Part shown: one piece after another, positions 27,705-36,019 of the stretch
Layout: each line of letters begins with the position of its first letter
Position numbering within the stretch: position 1 is the first letter of the stretch
Assembly: GCA_035550975.1 (NCBI GenBank)
Contig: DASZOC010000076.1
Span: 48,383-112,382, forward strand
Length of the DNA stretch: 64,000 nt
Origin: DASZOC01 sp035550975
Lineage (GTDB): Bacteria; Actinomycetota; CADDZG01; WHSQ01
Direction: 5' to 3'
Notes under the pieces: generated by a model
Databases searched by the model: none
Seen by the model: the letters and a program-made list of their open reading frames with translations, nothing else
What the model was told of the DNA's origin: nothing
Made by a program: the position numbers and the translations under genes

Positions 27705-28080
27705 CAGTCGGTTCCTCCCATCGATCCTCGAACGCAACTACCGGCGCATCGGACCAGAGTCGCTCGAGGTCGTAGTAGTCGCGGTCCTCCTTGTGGAAGA
27801 CGTGGACCACGAAGTCGACGTAATCCAGCAAGACCCACCGACCCTCCCGCTGCCCTTCGCGGCGGTACGGCTTGACTCCGTTATCAGTAGACAGCACCCG
27901 CTCGACCTCGTCGGCGATCGTCCGGACCTGCCGGTCGGTGTTACCGCTGCAGATGAGGAAATGATCGGTGATGACCAGCTGCTCGGAGACATCGAGGATC
28001 ACGATCCGCTCGGCCTTCTTGGCGGAGGCAGCGGTTGCCGCCGCGCGTACGAGGTCTGCGCCTCTCGGTTGAGCCCTCAG
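27679..28080 (-). CDS. rsfS: Ribosome silencing factor RsfS
   Basis: The conserved body is clear: DVSEQLVITDHFLICSGNTDRQVRTIADEVE and GRWVLLDYVDFVVHVFHKEDRDYYDLERLW. RsfS binds uL14 and blocks subunit joining under starvation. The usual first helix (here ADLVRAAATAASAKKAERIVILDV) lies upstream of the first GTG (28002), so initiation at that GTG would remove it. The only near-cognate start before it in frame is a CTG at 28080 that forms a CTGA overlap with the stop of the LCP gene; this gives 133 residues, normal for the family. nadD-LCP-rsfS is a frequent actinobacterial order. Confidence 0.9.
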   Translation of the reverse strand: MRAQPRGADLVRAAATAASAKKAERIVILDVSEQLVITDHFLICSGNTDRQVRTIADEVERVLSTDNGVKPYRREGQREGRWVLLDYVDFVVHVFHKEDRDYYDLERLWSDAPVVAFEDRWEEPTDERTRATS

Positions 28081-29300
28081 CGTGTCCGCAGGTAGTCCTT
28101 TCCGATCACGATCGTCAGGTCAACGATACCTTGCTGTTGTGCCGAAACCTGCACCGTCCCGACGCCGATGAGGTCGCGCGCGCGCTCCGCGGCGGCTTGT
28201 GCTTCGGGCGAGTCGTCGTACGTCACGACGAGCGTTCTCTCGTAGTTGAGCCGCGGCGCGTTGCCGGTCAGCACGACCCTGAATCCGGCACCGATCAGCC
28301 GCTCTGCGATCTCCTGCCCGATCCCGGGCACGCCGTTACCGTTCAGCACCTGGACCTTCGTTTCGTCCCCCGCGGGACGTACGCCGCTCAGGATCCCCGA
28401 TAACAGAGCACGGACCTCTTCCTGATCTACCGAATAGAGCTCGCTGCCCCCGACGCTGACCTGCTCGACCGGCAGCGTCGTCAGCGTGCGATTCGCCGGA
28501 TCGAGCCCCGCCAGCGCACCGAGCAGGCGCGCCTGCTGTGCGACCTCACCACTCGACTGCGCCATCGCGCCACTTGCGGCCCGCACGGCAGCCGCGAGGT
28601 TCTCCGGTTCGTCTTCGAACGCGTCGAACAGACCGTCCCAGAACGCGAGGTGCCTGCTACCCAGCTCGACGTCGTCGGACTCGAGTCCCCGGACGTAGAG
28701 CAGCTCGGCAAGGAACGCGGGGCCGAGTCGCTGGGGCCCTTCTGCAAAGATCAGCCGCGCTCGATCCTGGCCTACGGCCACCCTTACCTCGGCCGGCACA
28801 TCGACAGAGATCGGGCCCGTTGCCTCGAAAAGCGTTCGAGCGTCTTGATCGGAGAGCTCGACGTAGTTGTCGATCTTCATGCCCAGCAGGTTCTCGGCGC
28901 TGACGACCAACAACGGGACACCGCCCGAACCGAGCGCGTCCCCGACACCCTGGAGGCCGCGGCCGGGCACCTCGACCGCGGCATGCGCGGGGATATAGAC
29001 GACCGCCCCGGCGTTCTCGGATGTGTCGTAAGCGACCAGAGTCATCCAGATCGCGGAGCGTCCGTCGCCTTTCGTACCGAAGAACAGAGTCGAGATGACC
29101 GGATCTTCGCCCTGCGGCGTGGGCGTCGGCGCCGCGGTCTCCGGCGCGGGATCATCGCCACCGGTGAGATAAGCGGCAGCACCCGCCACGACGAGCGCCG
29201 CCACGATCGCGAGGGCGGTGCCTGCGGTCAACGTGCGGCGACGTGACTTTGCACGACGCGACCGCAGAGCCTCGCTGCGCGGGCCCCTTCTGCTAGACAC
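28077..29300 (-). CDS. LytR/CpsA/Psr-related protein with LytR_C domain, LCP active site degenerate
   Basis: 407 residues: one N-terminal transmembrane helix (about 25-46), an LCP-like domain (about 68-280) and a C-terminal LytR_C domain (about 310-405; VQVLNGNGVPGIGQEIAERLIGAGF is its hallmark). In active LCP enzymes, which attach glycopolymers to peptidoglycan, a conserved RSDT and a later P-R-D are essential; here the corresponding positions read GRSAIWMTL and VYIPAHAAVEV, so key Asp and Arg residues are missing. The protein is probably a non-catalytic paralogue. It overlaps nadD by 8 bases. Confidence 0.82.
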   Translation of the reverse strand: MSSRRGPRSEALRSRRAKSRRRTLTAGTALAIVAALVVAGAAAYLTGGDDPAPETAAPTPTPQGEDPVISTLFFGTKGDGRSAIWMTLVAYDTSENAGAVVYIPAHAAVEVPGRGLQGVGDALGSGGVPLLVVSAENLLGMKIDNYVELSDQDARTLFEATGPISVDVPAEVRVAVGQDRARLIFAEGPQRLGPAFLAELLYVRGLESDDVELGSRHLAFWDGLFDAFEDEPENLAAAVRAASGAMAQSSGEVAQQARLLGALAGLDPANRTLTTLPVEQVSVGGSELYSVDQEEVRALLSGILSGVRPAGDETKVQVLNGNGVPGIGQEIAERLIGAGFRVVLTGNAPRLNYERTLVVTYDDSPEAQAAAERARDLIGVGTVQVSAQQQGIVDLTIVIGKDYLRTR

Positions 29301-29922
29301 TCTTCGAGATCCCCGGAGTCACGTACAGGCCTTGTTCGCGTATGAACCGCGCGACCTGCGCCGGGACAAGGTAGTCGAAAGGTTTGCCCTCCGCGACGCG
29401 CGCGCGTATAGCGGTCGACGAGATGTCTAGAGCAGGGATCTCGAGCTCGTGGATCGTCGCCCGCGTCTCGTCCGCTGAAGGCGCACGAAGATGCCGGCCC
29501 GGCCGCGTCACGGCGATGACTTCGCCCAGACCTGCGATCTCGCCGGCCCGGTGCCAGCTCGACATCTCCGCGACGACGTCTGCTCCCATGATGAAGAACA
29601 GCGCCGGGTGGGGGAACAGATCGCGGAATGCCTCGAGCGTCTCGACGGTGTAGGTCGGACCCGGACGATCGAGCTCGATACGTGAGACCGACAGCCTCGG
29701 ATGCGTTGCCGCCGCCAGCGTCGTCATCAACAGACGGTCTTCTGCGTCGGAGTACGCAGCCTTCTGCCATGGGCGGCCGGCCGGCACCAGCACAAGCCGG
29801 TCGAGCGAAAAGGCATACAGAGCCTCGGAAGCCGCGACGAGATGACCCAGGTGGATCGGGTCGAACGTCCCCCCGAGGATGCCGAGCCGCCCGACGTCTG
29901 TGCCCATATCCGGTGCTTTCAT
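29293..29922 (-). CDS. nadD: Nicotinate-nucleotide adenylyltransferase NadD
   Basis: 209 residues. The nucleotidyltransferase start LGILGGTFDPIHLGHLVAASEAL contains the GGTFDPxHxGH signature, and SxTxIR appears as ISSTAIRARVAEG near the C-terminus, both needed for ATP binding. The enzyme makes deamido-NAD from nicotinate mononucleotide. An alternative ATG at 29907 shortens the N-terminus by five residues. It stands 56 bases after proA and overlaps the LCP-like gene. Confidence 0.96.
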   Translation of the reverse strand: MKAPDMGTDVGRLGILGGTFDPIHLGHLVAASEALYAFSLDRLVLVPAGRPWQKAAYSDAEDRLLMTTLAAATHPRLSVSRIELDRPGPTYTVETLEAFRDLFPHPALFFIMGADVVAEMSSWHRAGEIAGLGEVIAVTRPGRHLRAPSADETRATIHELEIPALDISSTAIRARVAEGKPFDYLVPAQVARFIREQGLYVTPGISKSV

Positions 29923-29978
29923 CCGACTAGCTAACCCGATTCACGGCGCTAGGAGCCGGAAAAGGCCTCCACTCGTGC

Positions 29979-31226
29979 CTACGTGCGGACCTGCCCCTCG
30001 CCCCAGACGACGTATCTCTGCGCGGTGAGCTCGCGCAGGCCCATGGGTCCGCGCGCGTGCAACTTCTGGGTGGAGATCCCGATCTCGGACCCGTAGCCGA
30101 ATTCCGAGCCGTCCGAGAAGCGGGTCGACGCGTTGACGAATACCGACCCCGAGTCCACCTCACGCACGAAGCGGCGAGCCGCGCCCAGGTCCTGCGTCAC
30201 GATCGCATCCGCGTTCGACGTCCCGAAGCGGTTGACATGCTCGATCGCGGCGTCGAGCGAGTCCACGACGCGCACCGCGAGCCTCAGATCCAGATACTCC
30301 GTCGCCCAGTCCTCCTCGGTCGCAGGTTCGGCACGCTCCCACAGGTCGAGGACCCGGTCGTCACCGCGGATCGTCACCCCCCTGTCTGCGAGAGCGTCGA
30401 GAGCCGACGGAAGCCATTTCTCGGCGGCTTCCGCATGGACCAACAGCGTCTCGGCTGCGTTACAGACGCTCGGCCGCTGCGTCTTGGCATTGACGATGAT
30501 CTTGGTTGCCATGTCTGGGTCCGCGGAGCTGTCGACGTACACGTGACAGTTGCCGTCACCGTCGATGATGAACGGAACCGTTGCGTTCTCCTCGATCGTT
30601 TGGATCAAAGCTCGACCCCCCCGCGGAACGAGCAGATCGACGAGGCCCTTCGCTCGCATCAACTCGAGAGCAGAGGCGCGGTCCGTGTCATCGATCAGCT
30701 GAATCGTGTCACGACCGACGCCGTGAGCGGAGGCTGCCGCGGTGAGAGCGGCGACGATCGCTCTATTCGAATCCACCGCCGTCGACGATCCGCGGAGGAC
30801 ACACGCGTTCCCGGACTTCAGGCAGAGACCCGCGACGTCGGCGGTCACGTTCGGACGGGCTTCGTAGATGACAGCGACGACGCCGAGGGGAACGCGGACC
30901 TTTTCGATCTGCAACCCGTTCGGGCGGGTCCACCCCTCGACGATCTCACCTACAGGGTCCGGCTGGGCCGCCACCGACCTGAGACCTGCTGCCATCGAAG
31001 CCACACGATCGTCCGTCAGTCTCAGCCGGTCGACGATGGTCTCGGACGCGCCGTCGGCCCGCGCCCGCTCGACGTCGGCGGCGTTCGCCGCCTGGAGATC
31101 TGCCGATGACCGTTCGAGCTCGTCGGCCATCGCGCGCAGGGCGTCGTCTTTGACCTGTGACGTCAGACGCGCTACAGACGGCGCCGCGCGACGCGCGTTC
31201 CGGCAAATCTCGGTAACGGTCGGCAT
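29979..31226 (-). CDS. proA: Glutamate-5-semialdehyde dehydrogenase (gamma-glutamyl phosphate reductase)
   Basis: 415 residues, normal for ProA. The aldehyde-dehydrogenase fold shows the cofactor region (VIYEARPNVTADVAGLCLKSGNACVLRGS) and the catalytic Cys in AKTQRPSVCNAAETLLV; the C-terminus ends in the family pattern FGYGSEIGISTQKLHARGPMGLRELTAQRYVVWGEG. It reduces glutamyl-5-phosphate with NADPH in proline synthesis. Its start codon shares one base with the proB stop, so the two are made together. Confidence 0.98.
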   Translation of the reverse strand: MPTVTEICRNARRAAPSVARLTSQVKDDALRAMADELERSSADLQAANAADVERARADGASETIVDRLRLTDDRVASMAAGLRSVAAQPDPVGEIVEGWTRPNGLQIEKVRVPLGVVAVIYEARPNVTADVAGLCLKSGNACVLRGSSTAVDSNRAIVAALTAAASAHGVGRDTIQLIDDTDRASALELMRAKGLVDLLVPRGGRALIQTIEENATVPFIIDGDGNCHVYVDSSADPDMATKIIVNAKTQRPSVCNAAETLLVHAEAAEKWLPSALDALADRGVTIRGDDRVLDLWERAEPATEEDWATEYLDLRLAVRVVDSLDAAIEHVNRFGTSNADAIVTQDLGAARRFVREVDSGSVFVNASTRFSDGSEFGYGSEIGISTQKLHARGPMGLRELTAQRYVVWGEGQVRT

Positions 31227-32329
31227 CAGCTCTCCAGGATGACGAGTTGGTCGCGATGGATGACCTCGCGACCCGCTAGCTCCACCGTCGGTTTACCGCG
31301 GGCCGCTGCAAGGTCTTGCGCGTCGTAGCGTACCAACCCGCGCGCGAAGACCTCGCGACTGTCGCGTTCCATCACGTCGACAGTGGCACCGGACGCGAAC
31401 TCCCCCTCGACGCGGGTAACACCGACCGCGAGGAGACTGCGGTTGTCGTGGACCATCGCTCGACGCGCCCCCGCGTCGACCACTACCGTTCCCTGCGGTG
31501 GCTGCGCGAACGCGATCCACAACCGCCGGGCAGACGCTCGGATCGGATGCGGGTGGAAGTAGGTGCCCACCACATCGCCCGCTATCAGCCGGTCCAGAGA
31601 GACTTCGGCCGACGCGACGACGACACCCACACCCGAGAACGTGGCGACCCAGGCCGCAGCAAGCTTCGATGCCATGCCTCCGGTCGAGACGTCCGAACCG
31701 CGGCCCCCCGCCATCCGCTCCAACTCGGGAGTGATGCGATCCACCTCCTCGATCACGGGCGCATTCGGATTCCGGCGGGGGTCTTCGGCGTGCAGACCTC
31801 TCGTGTCCGTCAGCAACGCCAGCAGCCGGGCGCGCCCGAGGTTCGCTACCAGCGCTGCCAGCCGGTCGTTGTCGCCGAAGCGGATCTCGTCCGTCGCAAC
31901 GGTGTCGTTCTCGTTCACGACGGGAACGGCCCCCAGCGCCAACAGACGGTCCAGGGTGTTTCGAGCATTCAGGTACTGCTGGCGGTGCATGAAGTCGTGT
32001 TGCGTCAAGAGCATCTGGGCGCAAACGAGACCGCGGTCCGCGAGCAAGGAGCTGTACCGTTGTAGAAGGCGGCCCTGCCCGACGGCTGCAGCTGCCTGCA
32101 GCGAAGGGATGTCGCTCGGCCGGTGATCCAGCCCCAACGGCCTCAGGCCGGCCGCGATGGCTCCGGACGAAACCAGGACGACCTCTATGCCTGCAGCCCG
32201 GGCGTGCGCGATGCCGTCCGCGATGGTCGCGAGACGTTCCTCGTCGGGGTCTCCGTCACCGCCGACGAGCGACGCCGTTCCTATCTTGACGACCAGGCGA
32301 TCGCCGGCGACGAGATGGGGGCGCGTCAT
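31226..32329 (-). CDS. proB: Glutamate 5-kinase
   Basis: 367 residues: amino-acid kinase domain (about 8-260) with LVVKIGTASLVGGDG, VLVSSGAIAAGL, VVNENDTVATDEIRFGDND and GRGSDVSTGGMASKLAAA, then a C-terminal PUA domain (about 275-365). It makes glutamyl-5-phosphate, the first and feedback-controlled step to proline. The gene overlaps obg by 4 bases and proA by 1. Confidence 0.98.
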   Translation of the reverse strand: MTRPHLVAGDRLVVKIGTASLVGGDGDPDEERLATIADGIAHARAAGIEVVLVSSGAIAAGLRPLGLDHRPSDIPSLQAAAAVGQGRLLQRYSSLLADRGLVCAQMLLTQHDFMHRQQYLNARNTLDRLLALGAVPVVNENDTVATDEIRFGDNDRLAALVANLGRARLLALLTDTRGLHAEDPRRNPNAPVIEEVDRITPELERMAGGRGSDVSTGGMASKLAAAWVATFSGVGVVVASAEVSLDRLIAGDVVGTYFHPHPIRASARRLWIAFAQPPQGTVVVDAGARRAMVHDNRSLLAVGVTRVEGEFASGATVDVMERDSREVFARGLVRYDAQDLAAARGKPTVELAGREVIHRDQLVILES

Positions 32330-33582
32330 AGGTCGTCGCGCTCGGGCTCGAACTCGAACGTAGCGTCACCTATGCGTACCTCGTCTCCTCGCGTCGCTCC
32401 CGCCGCCGCCAGGTCGCGCTCGACACCGATCGATATCAGCTTCCGCTGCAGACGCACCACGGCCTCGTCGTTGTCGAGGTCGGTCGTCGCAACGAGGCGC
32501 TCGACGTTGTCACCGGTTACCCGCCACGCCTCGTTCTCGCGTCGGACCGTCGTCGGATCGTGACGCACGACATGACGCACGTAGCCCGTTCTGCGCGGTG
32601 TGCGCGCCTTAGCTTCGACCACCAGCGAGGTCAAGGTGCGAAGGAGCTCGTCGACCCCGCGCCCGGTGACCGCGGAGATAACCAGAGCATCGGGAAAACG
32701 GGCAGTGAGCTCGGCGATCCTCTCCCCCGCGACATCCGCCTTCGTACCGATGACGAGACTCGGGCGGCCCGCAAGGTCGGGATCGAACGCAGCAAGCTCG
32801 CGCTTCAGCACGTCGACGTCGTCCAGCGGGTCGCGGTCGATCGCGGCGAGGTCGACGAGGAACGCTAGAACCGCAGCGCGGGACACGTGGCGCAGGAAGC
32901 GGTGTCCCAGGCCCTTGCCTTCCGCTGCGCCGGGCACGAGCCCCGGGATGTCAGCAACCACGAAGGTCCGGTCGTCGTGCTTGACGACGCCCAGGTGAGG
33001 GGCGATCGTCGTGAAGGGGTAGTCCGCGACTTTGGGTTTCGCTGCCGAGATGCGAGAGATCAGTGTCGACTTGCCGGCGTTCGGGAACCCGACGAGGCCG
33101 ATGTCCGCCAGCAGACGCAGCTCGAGACGAAGCTGTCGTTCTTCACCGGGTTCACCTTCCTCGGCGAACCCGGGCGCGCGACGGGTCGAGCTGGCGAAAT
33201 GCGCGTTCCCGCGGCCCCCGCGGCCGCCCTTGGCGGCAACCATCTTGTCGCCGGGAGCCGCGAGGTCGGCCAGCAGCGTGCCGTCCGAGTCATGCACGAC
33301 GGTGCCCGGCGGCACGAGAACGACCCGATCCTCCGCGCGCGCACCGTGCTTGCGTTTGCCCTCTCCGTGTCCGCCGCGTGCCGCCTTTATGTGGGGGTGA
33401 TCGCGCAGCTCGAGCAACGTCCCGACGGACTCGTCGGCGCAGAGGACGATGCTGCCACCGTCGCCGCCGCTACCGCCGTCGGGACCTCCGCGAGGCTTGT
33501 AAGGCTCGCGATGGAACGCGACGGCGCCATTCCCACCCGCGCCGGCGAGAACGTGGACCGTTACTTCGTCGATGAAAGCCAT
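32326..33582 (-). CDS. obg: GTPase Obg/CgtA
   Basis: 418 residues. The Gly-rich Obg fold (residues 1-158; GAGGNGAVAFHREPYKPRGGPDGG, GKGGRGGRGNAHFASSTRRAP) leads to a G domain with GFPNAGKSTLI, DIPGLVPGAAEGKGLG and IGTKAD, then an OCT domain (about 335-415). Obg is an essential 50S assembly and stringent-response GTPase. It follows rpmA by 45 bases in the standard rplU-rpmA-obg order. Confidence 0.98.
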   Translation of the reverse strand: MAFIDEVTVHVLAGAGGNGAVAFHREPYKPRGGPDGGSGGDGGSIVLCADESVGTLLELRDHPHIKAARGGHGEGKRKHGARAEDRVVLVPPGTVVHDSDGTLLADLAAPGDKMVAAKGGRGGRGNAHFASSTRRAPGFAEEGEPGEERQLRLELRLLADIGLVGFPNAGKSTLISRISAAKPKVADYPFTTIAPHLGVVKHDDRTFVVADIPGLVPGAAEGKGLGHRFLRHVSRAAVLAFLVDLAAIDRDPLDDVDVLKRELAAFDPDLAGRPSLVIGTKADVAGERIAELTARFPDALVISAVTGRGVDELLRTLTSLVVEAKARTPRRTGYVRHVVRHDPTTVRRENEAWRVTGDNVERLVATTDLDNDEAVVRLQRKLISIGVERDLAAAGATRGDEVRIGDATFEFEPERDDL

Positions 33583-33627
33583 GGGTGCCGCTCTGCGTTT
33601 GGCTCGGCGCCCGCGCGCCGCTCGAGG

Positions 33628-33879
33628 TTATTCGGAGACGACGCTGACGACGCGGCGGCCGCGCATCTGGTGGAACTTGACGGTGCCTTCAGCCATCGAG
33701 AACAGCGTGTCATCGCCGCCCTTGCCGACGTTGAGCCCCGGATGCACTTTCGTTCCGCGCTGGCGGATGATGATCGTCCCGGGCGTCACCGTCTGGCCGC
33801 CGTAGGCCTTGACGCCGAGACGTTTCGACTCCGATTCACGTCCGTTACGTGAAGATGCAGCGCCTTTCTTGTGTGCCAT
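33628..33879 (-). CDS. rpmA: 50S ribosomal protein bL27
   Basis: 83 residues, complete bL27: MAHKKGAASSRNGRESESKRLG, then GGQTVTPGTIIIRQRGTKVHPGLNVGKGGDDTLF. The N-terminal tail reaches the peptidyl-transferase centre. There is no cleavable N-terminal extension of the firmicute type. It lies 4 bases after rplU. Confidence 0.98.
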   Translation of the reverse strand: MAHKKGAASSRNGRESESKRLGVKAYGGQTVTPGTIIIRQRGTKVHPGLNVGKGGDDTLFSMAEGTVKFHQMRGRRVVSVVSE

Positions 33880-33883
33880 CGAG

Positions 33884-34249
33884 CTACTCCTCGTCGGTCT
33901 TCGTGTCGGTCGTGTCGTGTGTAGCTTTCGCCTTGCCGGCGCTCAGCTTGATGTCCGAGATCTGGATGCTGGTGTACTTCTGGCGGTGGCCCGTGTTGCG
34001 CCGGTAGCCCGTCTTGTTGCGATACTTCACGACCTCGATCTTCGGCCCCTTCGCCTCGCCGAGGATCGTGGCGGTCACACGGGCTTTGGCCAGATCGGTC
34101 TTGCCCGACACGGCCTTGCCTTTGTCGTCGACCACGAGCAGCGGTGTGAACTCGATCTTGTCGCTCGAGTCCTTGACCCGCTCTACCTCTATGACATCGC
34201 CTTTGGCGACCTTGTGCTGCTTACCGCCGGCGCGGATGATTGCGTACAA
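33884..34249 (-). CDS. rplU: 50S ribosomal protein bL21
   Basis: Start chosen at TTG 34249: it gives the family N-terminus (L/M)YAIIRAGGKQHKVAKGD and has GGGAGA a few bases upstream. ATG codons at 34270 and 34306 would add 7 or 19 residues without family similarity and would include the leader hairpin. The resulting 121 residues carry typical L21 blocks (EFTPLLVVDD, GEAKGPKIEVVKYRNKTGYRRNTGHRQKYT) plus an acidic tail ending KTDEE. bL21 binds 23S rRNA near L20. Confidence 0.93.
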   Translation of the reverse strand: MYAIIRAGGKQHKVAKGDVIEVERVKDSSDKIEFTPLLVVDDKGKAVSGKTDLAKARVTATILGEAKGPKIEVVKYRNKTGYRRNTGHRQKYTSIQISDIKLSAGKAKATHDTTDTKTDEE

Positions 34250-34311
34250 ACCGTCTCCCTGGAGAGTCATCGACCCCGATGAGGGCCGAACATCGGACGC
34301 CGACAAGGATA
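34250..34311 (-). promoter_or_regulatory. rplU leader with hairpin and -10-like box
   Basis: On the minus strand a -10-like TATCCT (34311-34306) precedes a short leader with a hairpin CCGATG/CATCGG (34276-34296, 9-base loop) and then the Shine-Dalgarno of rplU. The same extended TATCCTTG occurs before rpsT. Leaders of ribosomal-protein operons are often autoregulatory, and L21 leaders are known in other bacteria; that this hairpin is such an element is only inference. Confidence 0.35.
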
Positions 34312-34318
34312 CAGGACG

Positions 34319-36019
34319 TCAGTCCACGTCGTGAAGTAACAGCCCCCTGCCTTCGCATGTCGGACACGGATCACTGAAGGTTTCGACGATCCCGGCCGAG
34401 ACGTTCTTGCGGGTCATCTGCACCAGACCGAGCGGTGTGATGTCGAACACCTGCGTGCGAGTCCTGTCGCGCTCGAGCTCGGCGCGGAATACCTTCATCA
34501 CCTCGTCCCGGTTCTTGGCGATCTCCATGTCGATGAAGTCGATGACGATGATCCCGCCGATGTCGCGCAGCCGCAGCTGGCGCGCGACCTCGACGGCCGC
34601 TTCCTTGTTCGTGCGGAAAACCGTTTCTTCGAGGTTCGATTTGCCGACGAACTTCCCGGTGTTGACGTCGATGACGGTCATAGCTTCCGTCCGGTCGATG
34701 ACGAGATGCCCGCCCGACGGGAGCCAGACGCGGCGGTCGAGCGATTTGCGGATCTGCTCGAGGACCCGATACTCCTCGAATATCGGAAGGTCTCCTTCGT
34801 ACAGCTCGAGACGGTGATCGAGATCCGGCGTCGTCGAACGGATGTACGCGCGGAGCTTCGACTCCAGCGCACGGTCGTCGACTATGCACCGCTGGACCTC
34901 TCGGTTGAAGAGGTCCCGGATGATACGCAGCTCGAGCTCGGGCTCCTCGTACAACAGCGCCGGGGCCTTCGCGGAACGTTGCTTCTTCTCGATCTCGTCC
35001 CACGTCTCGACCACCCGTTCGAGATCACGCTCGAGGTCGCGACGGCTCGCACCTTCAGCCGCCGTTCGGATGATGAGCCCGTGTTTGGCCGGGATGATGT
35101 CCTGCGCGATCTCGCGCAGCCGCGCGCGTTCCTTGTCGGGAAGGCGGCGTGACACTCCCAGCGACTTCTGGTTCGGCACGAGGACGAGATGACGTCCCGC
35201 GATCGATACCAGGGCCGTGAGGCGCGCACCTTTGTGCTTCATCGGGTCCTTCGTCACCTGAACCAGGATCGGCTGGCCGGATCGCAGCACGGTCTCGATA
35301 CGCGGGACGTCTTCACCTTCGTCACCTGCGATCCCGACCTCGCCCGCATACAGAACGCCGTTGCGCCCCTCGCCGATGTCGACGAACGACGCCTCCATGC
35401 CCGGGAGCACGTTCTGGACCTTGCCGAGGTAGACGTTGCCCACTATCGACCGGTCCTCCGGCCGGGTGACGTAGTGCTCGACGATGTCACCCTCCTCCAG
35501 GACCGCGACCTGGATGCCTTGAGGATCGTCGTGGACCAACATGACGCGGTCGGTCGCCGATGGCGGCGGCTGCGACCGCCTGCGAGGGCCGCGCCCTCGT
35601 TGACCGCCTCGGCTCGGCCTCTCTTCTGCCGCCCCACCGGTCTTGGGTTGTGTCACCTCCGGCTTCGCCGGCCGCCGCGTGGGCTGCTTCGTCTTCGCAC
35701 GCGGCTGGCGCCGGTTCACGGCCGGCTGGTCGGGCGTCTGCTTCGAGGCGCTATTCGTCTCGGGCCCGACACCGTCGCCGGCGTCGCTCTTCTTCTTCGG
35801 CGTGCTCCGCCGGCGCGTCGTCTTCTTGCGCGGGCTCGGCTCAGGGTCCGACAAGCCCGGCGAGATGCCCGCACGGTCCTGAGGCTGCTTCGCCTCGCGG
35901 TCGTCCCTCTCGCGCTCGCCGGCATCCGGGCTCTGGTCGTCGGCGCCGATCTTCGGCGCGCGGCCGCCGGCGAGATCGGCAGCCTTCTCCCTGCGCTTCG
36001 GTGCTTCCGACGCGCTCAC
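34319..36019 (-). CDS. rng: Ribonuclease E/G family endoribonuclease
   Basis: 566 residues from GTG 36019, which forms a GTGA overlap with the rodA stop. Residues 1 to about 155 are disordered and rich in Lys, Arg, Pro and Gln. Then come the S1 domain (VGNVYLGKVQNVLPGMEASFVDIGEGRNG), the 5' sensor and the DNase I-like catalytic part with metal-binding Asp in AMTVIDVNTGKFVG and IIVIDFIDM, and the zinc-link Cys pair in DPCPTCEGRG at the C-terminus. It processes rRNA and starts mRNA decay. Actinobacterial RNase E proteins often carry extra disordered arms on both sides; here only the N-terminal arm exists. Confidence 0.95.
   Translation of the reverse strand: MSASEAPKRREKAADLAGGRAPKIGADDQSPDAGERERDDREAKQPQDRAGISPGLSDPEPSPRKKTTRRRSTPKKKSDAGDGVGPETNSASKQTPDQPAVNRRQPRAKTKQPTRRPAKPEVTQPKTGGAAEERPSRGGQRGRGPRRRSQPPPSATDRVMLVHDDPQGIQVAVLEEGDIVEHYVTRPEDRSIVGNVYLGKVQNVLPGMEASFVDIGEGRNGVLYAGEVGIAGDEGEDVPRIETVLRSGQPILVQVTKDPMKHKGARLTALVSIAGRHLVLVPNQKSLGVSRRLPDKERARLREIAQDIIPAKHGLIIRTAAEGASRRDLERDLERVVETWDEIEKKQRSAKAPALLYEEPELELRIIRDLFNREVQRCIVDDRALESKLRAYIRSTTPDLDHRLELYEGDLPIFEEYRVLEQIRKSLDRRVWLPSGGHLVIDRTEAMTVIDVNTGKFVGKSNLEETVFRTNKEAAVEVARQLRLRDIGGIIVIDFIDMEIAKNRDEVMKVFRAELERDRTRTQVFDITPLGLVQMTRKNVSAGIVETFSDPCPTCEGRGLLLHDVD

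Noticed and set aside
34270..34306. ATG starts for rplU at 34306 and 34270
   Set aside because: The added residues are not part of bL21 and cover the leader hairpin; the TTG at 34249 has a ribosome-binding site and the family N-terminus.
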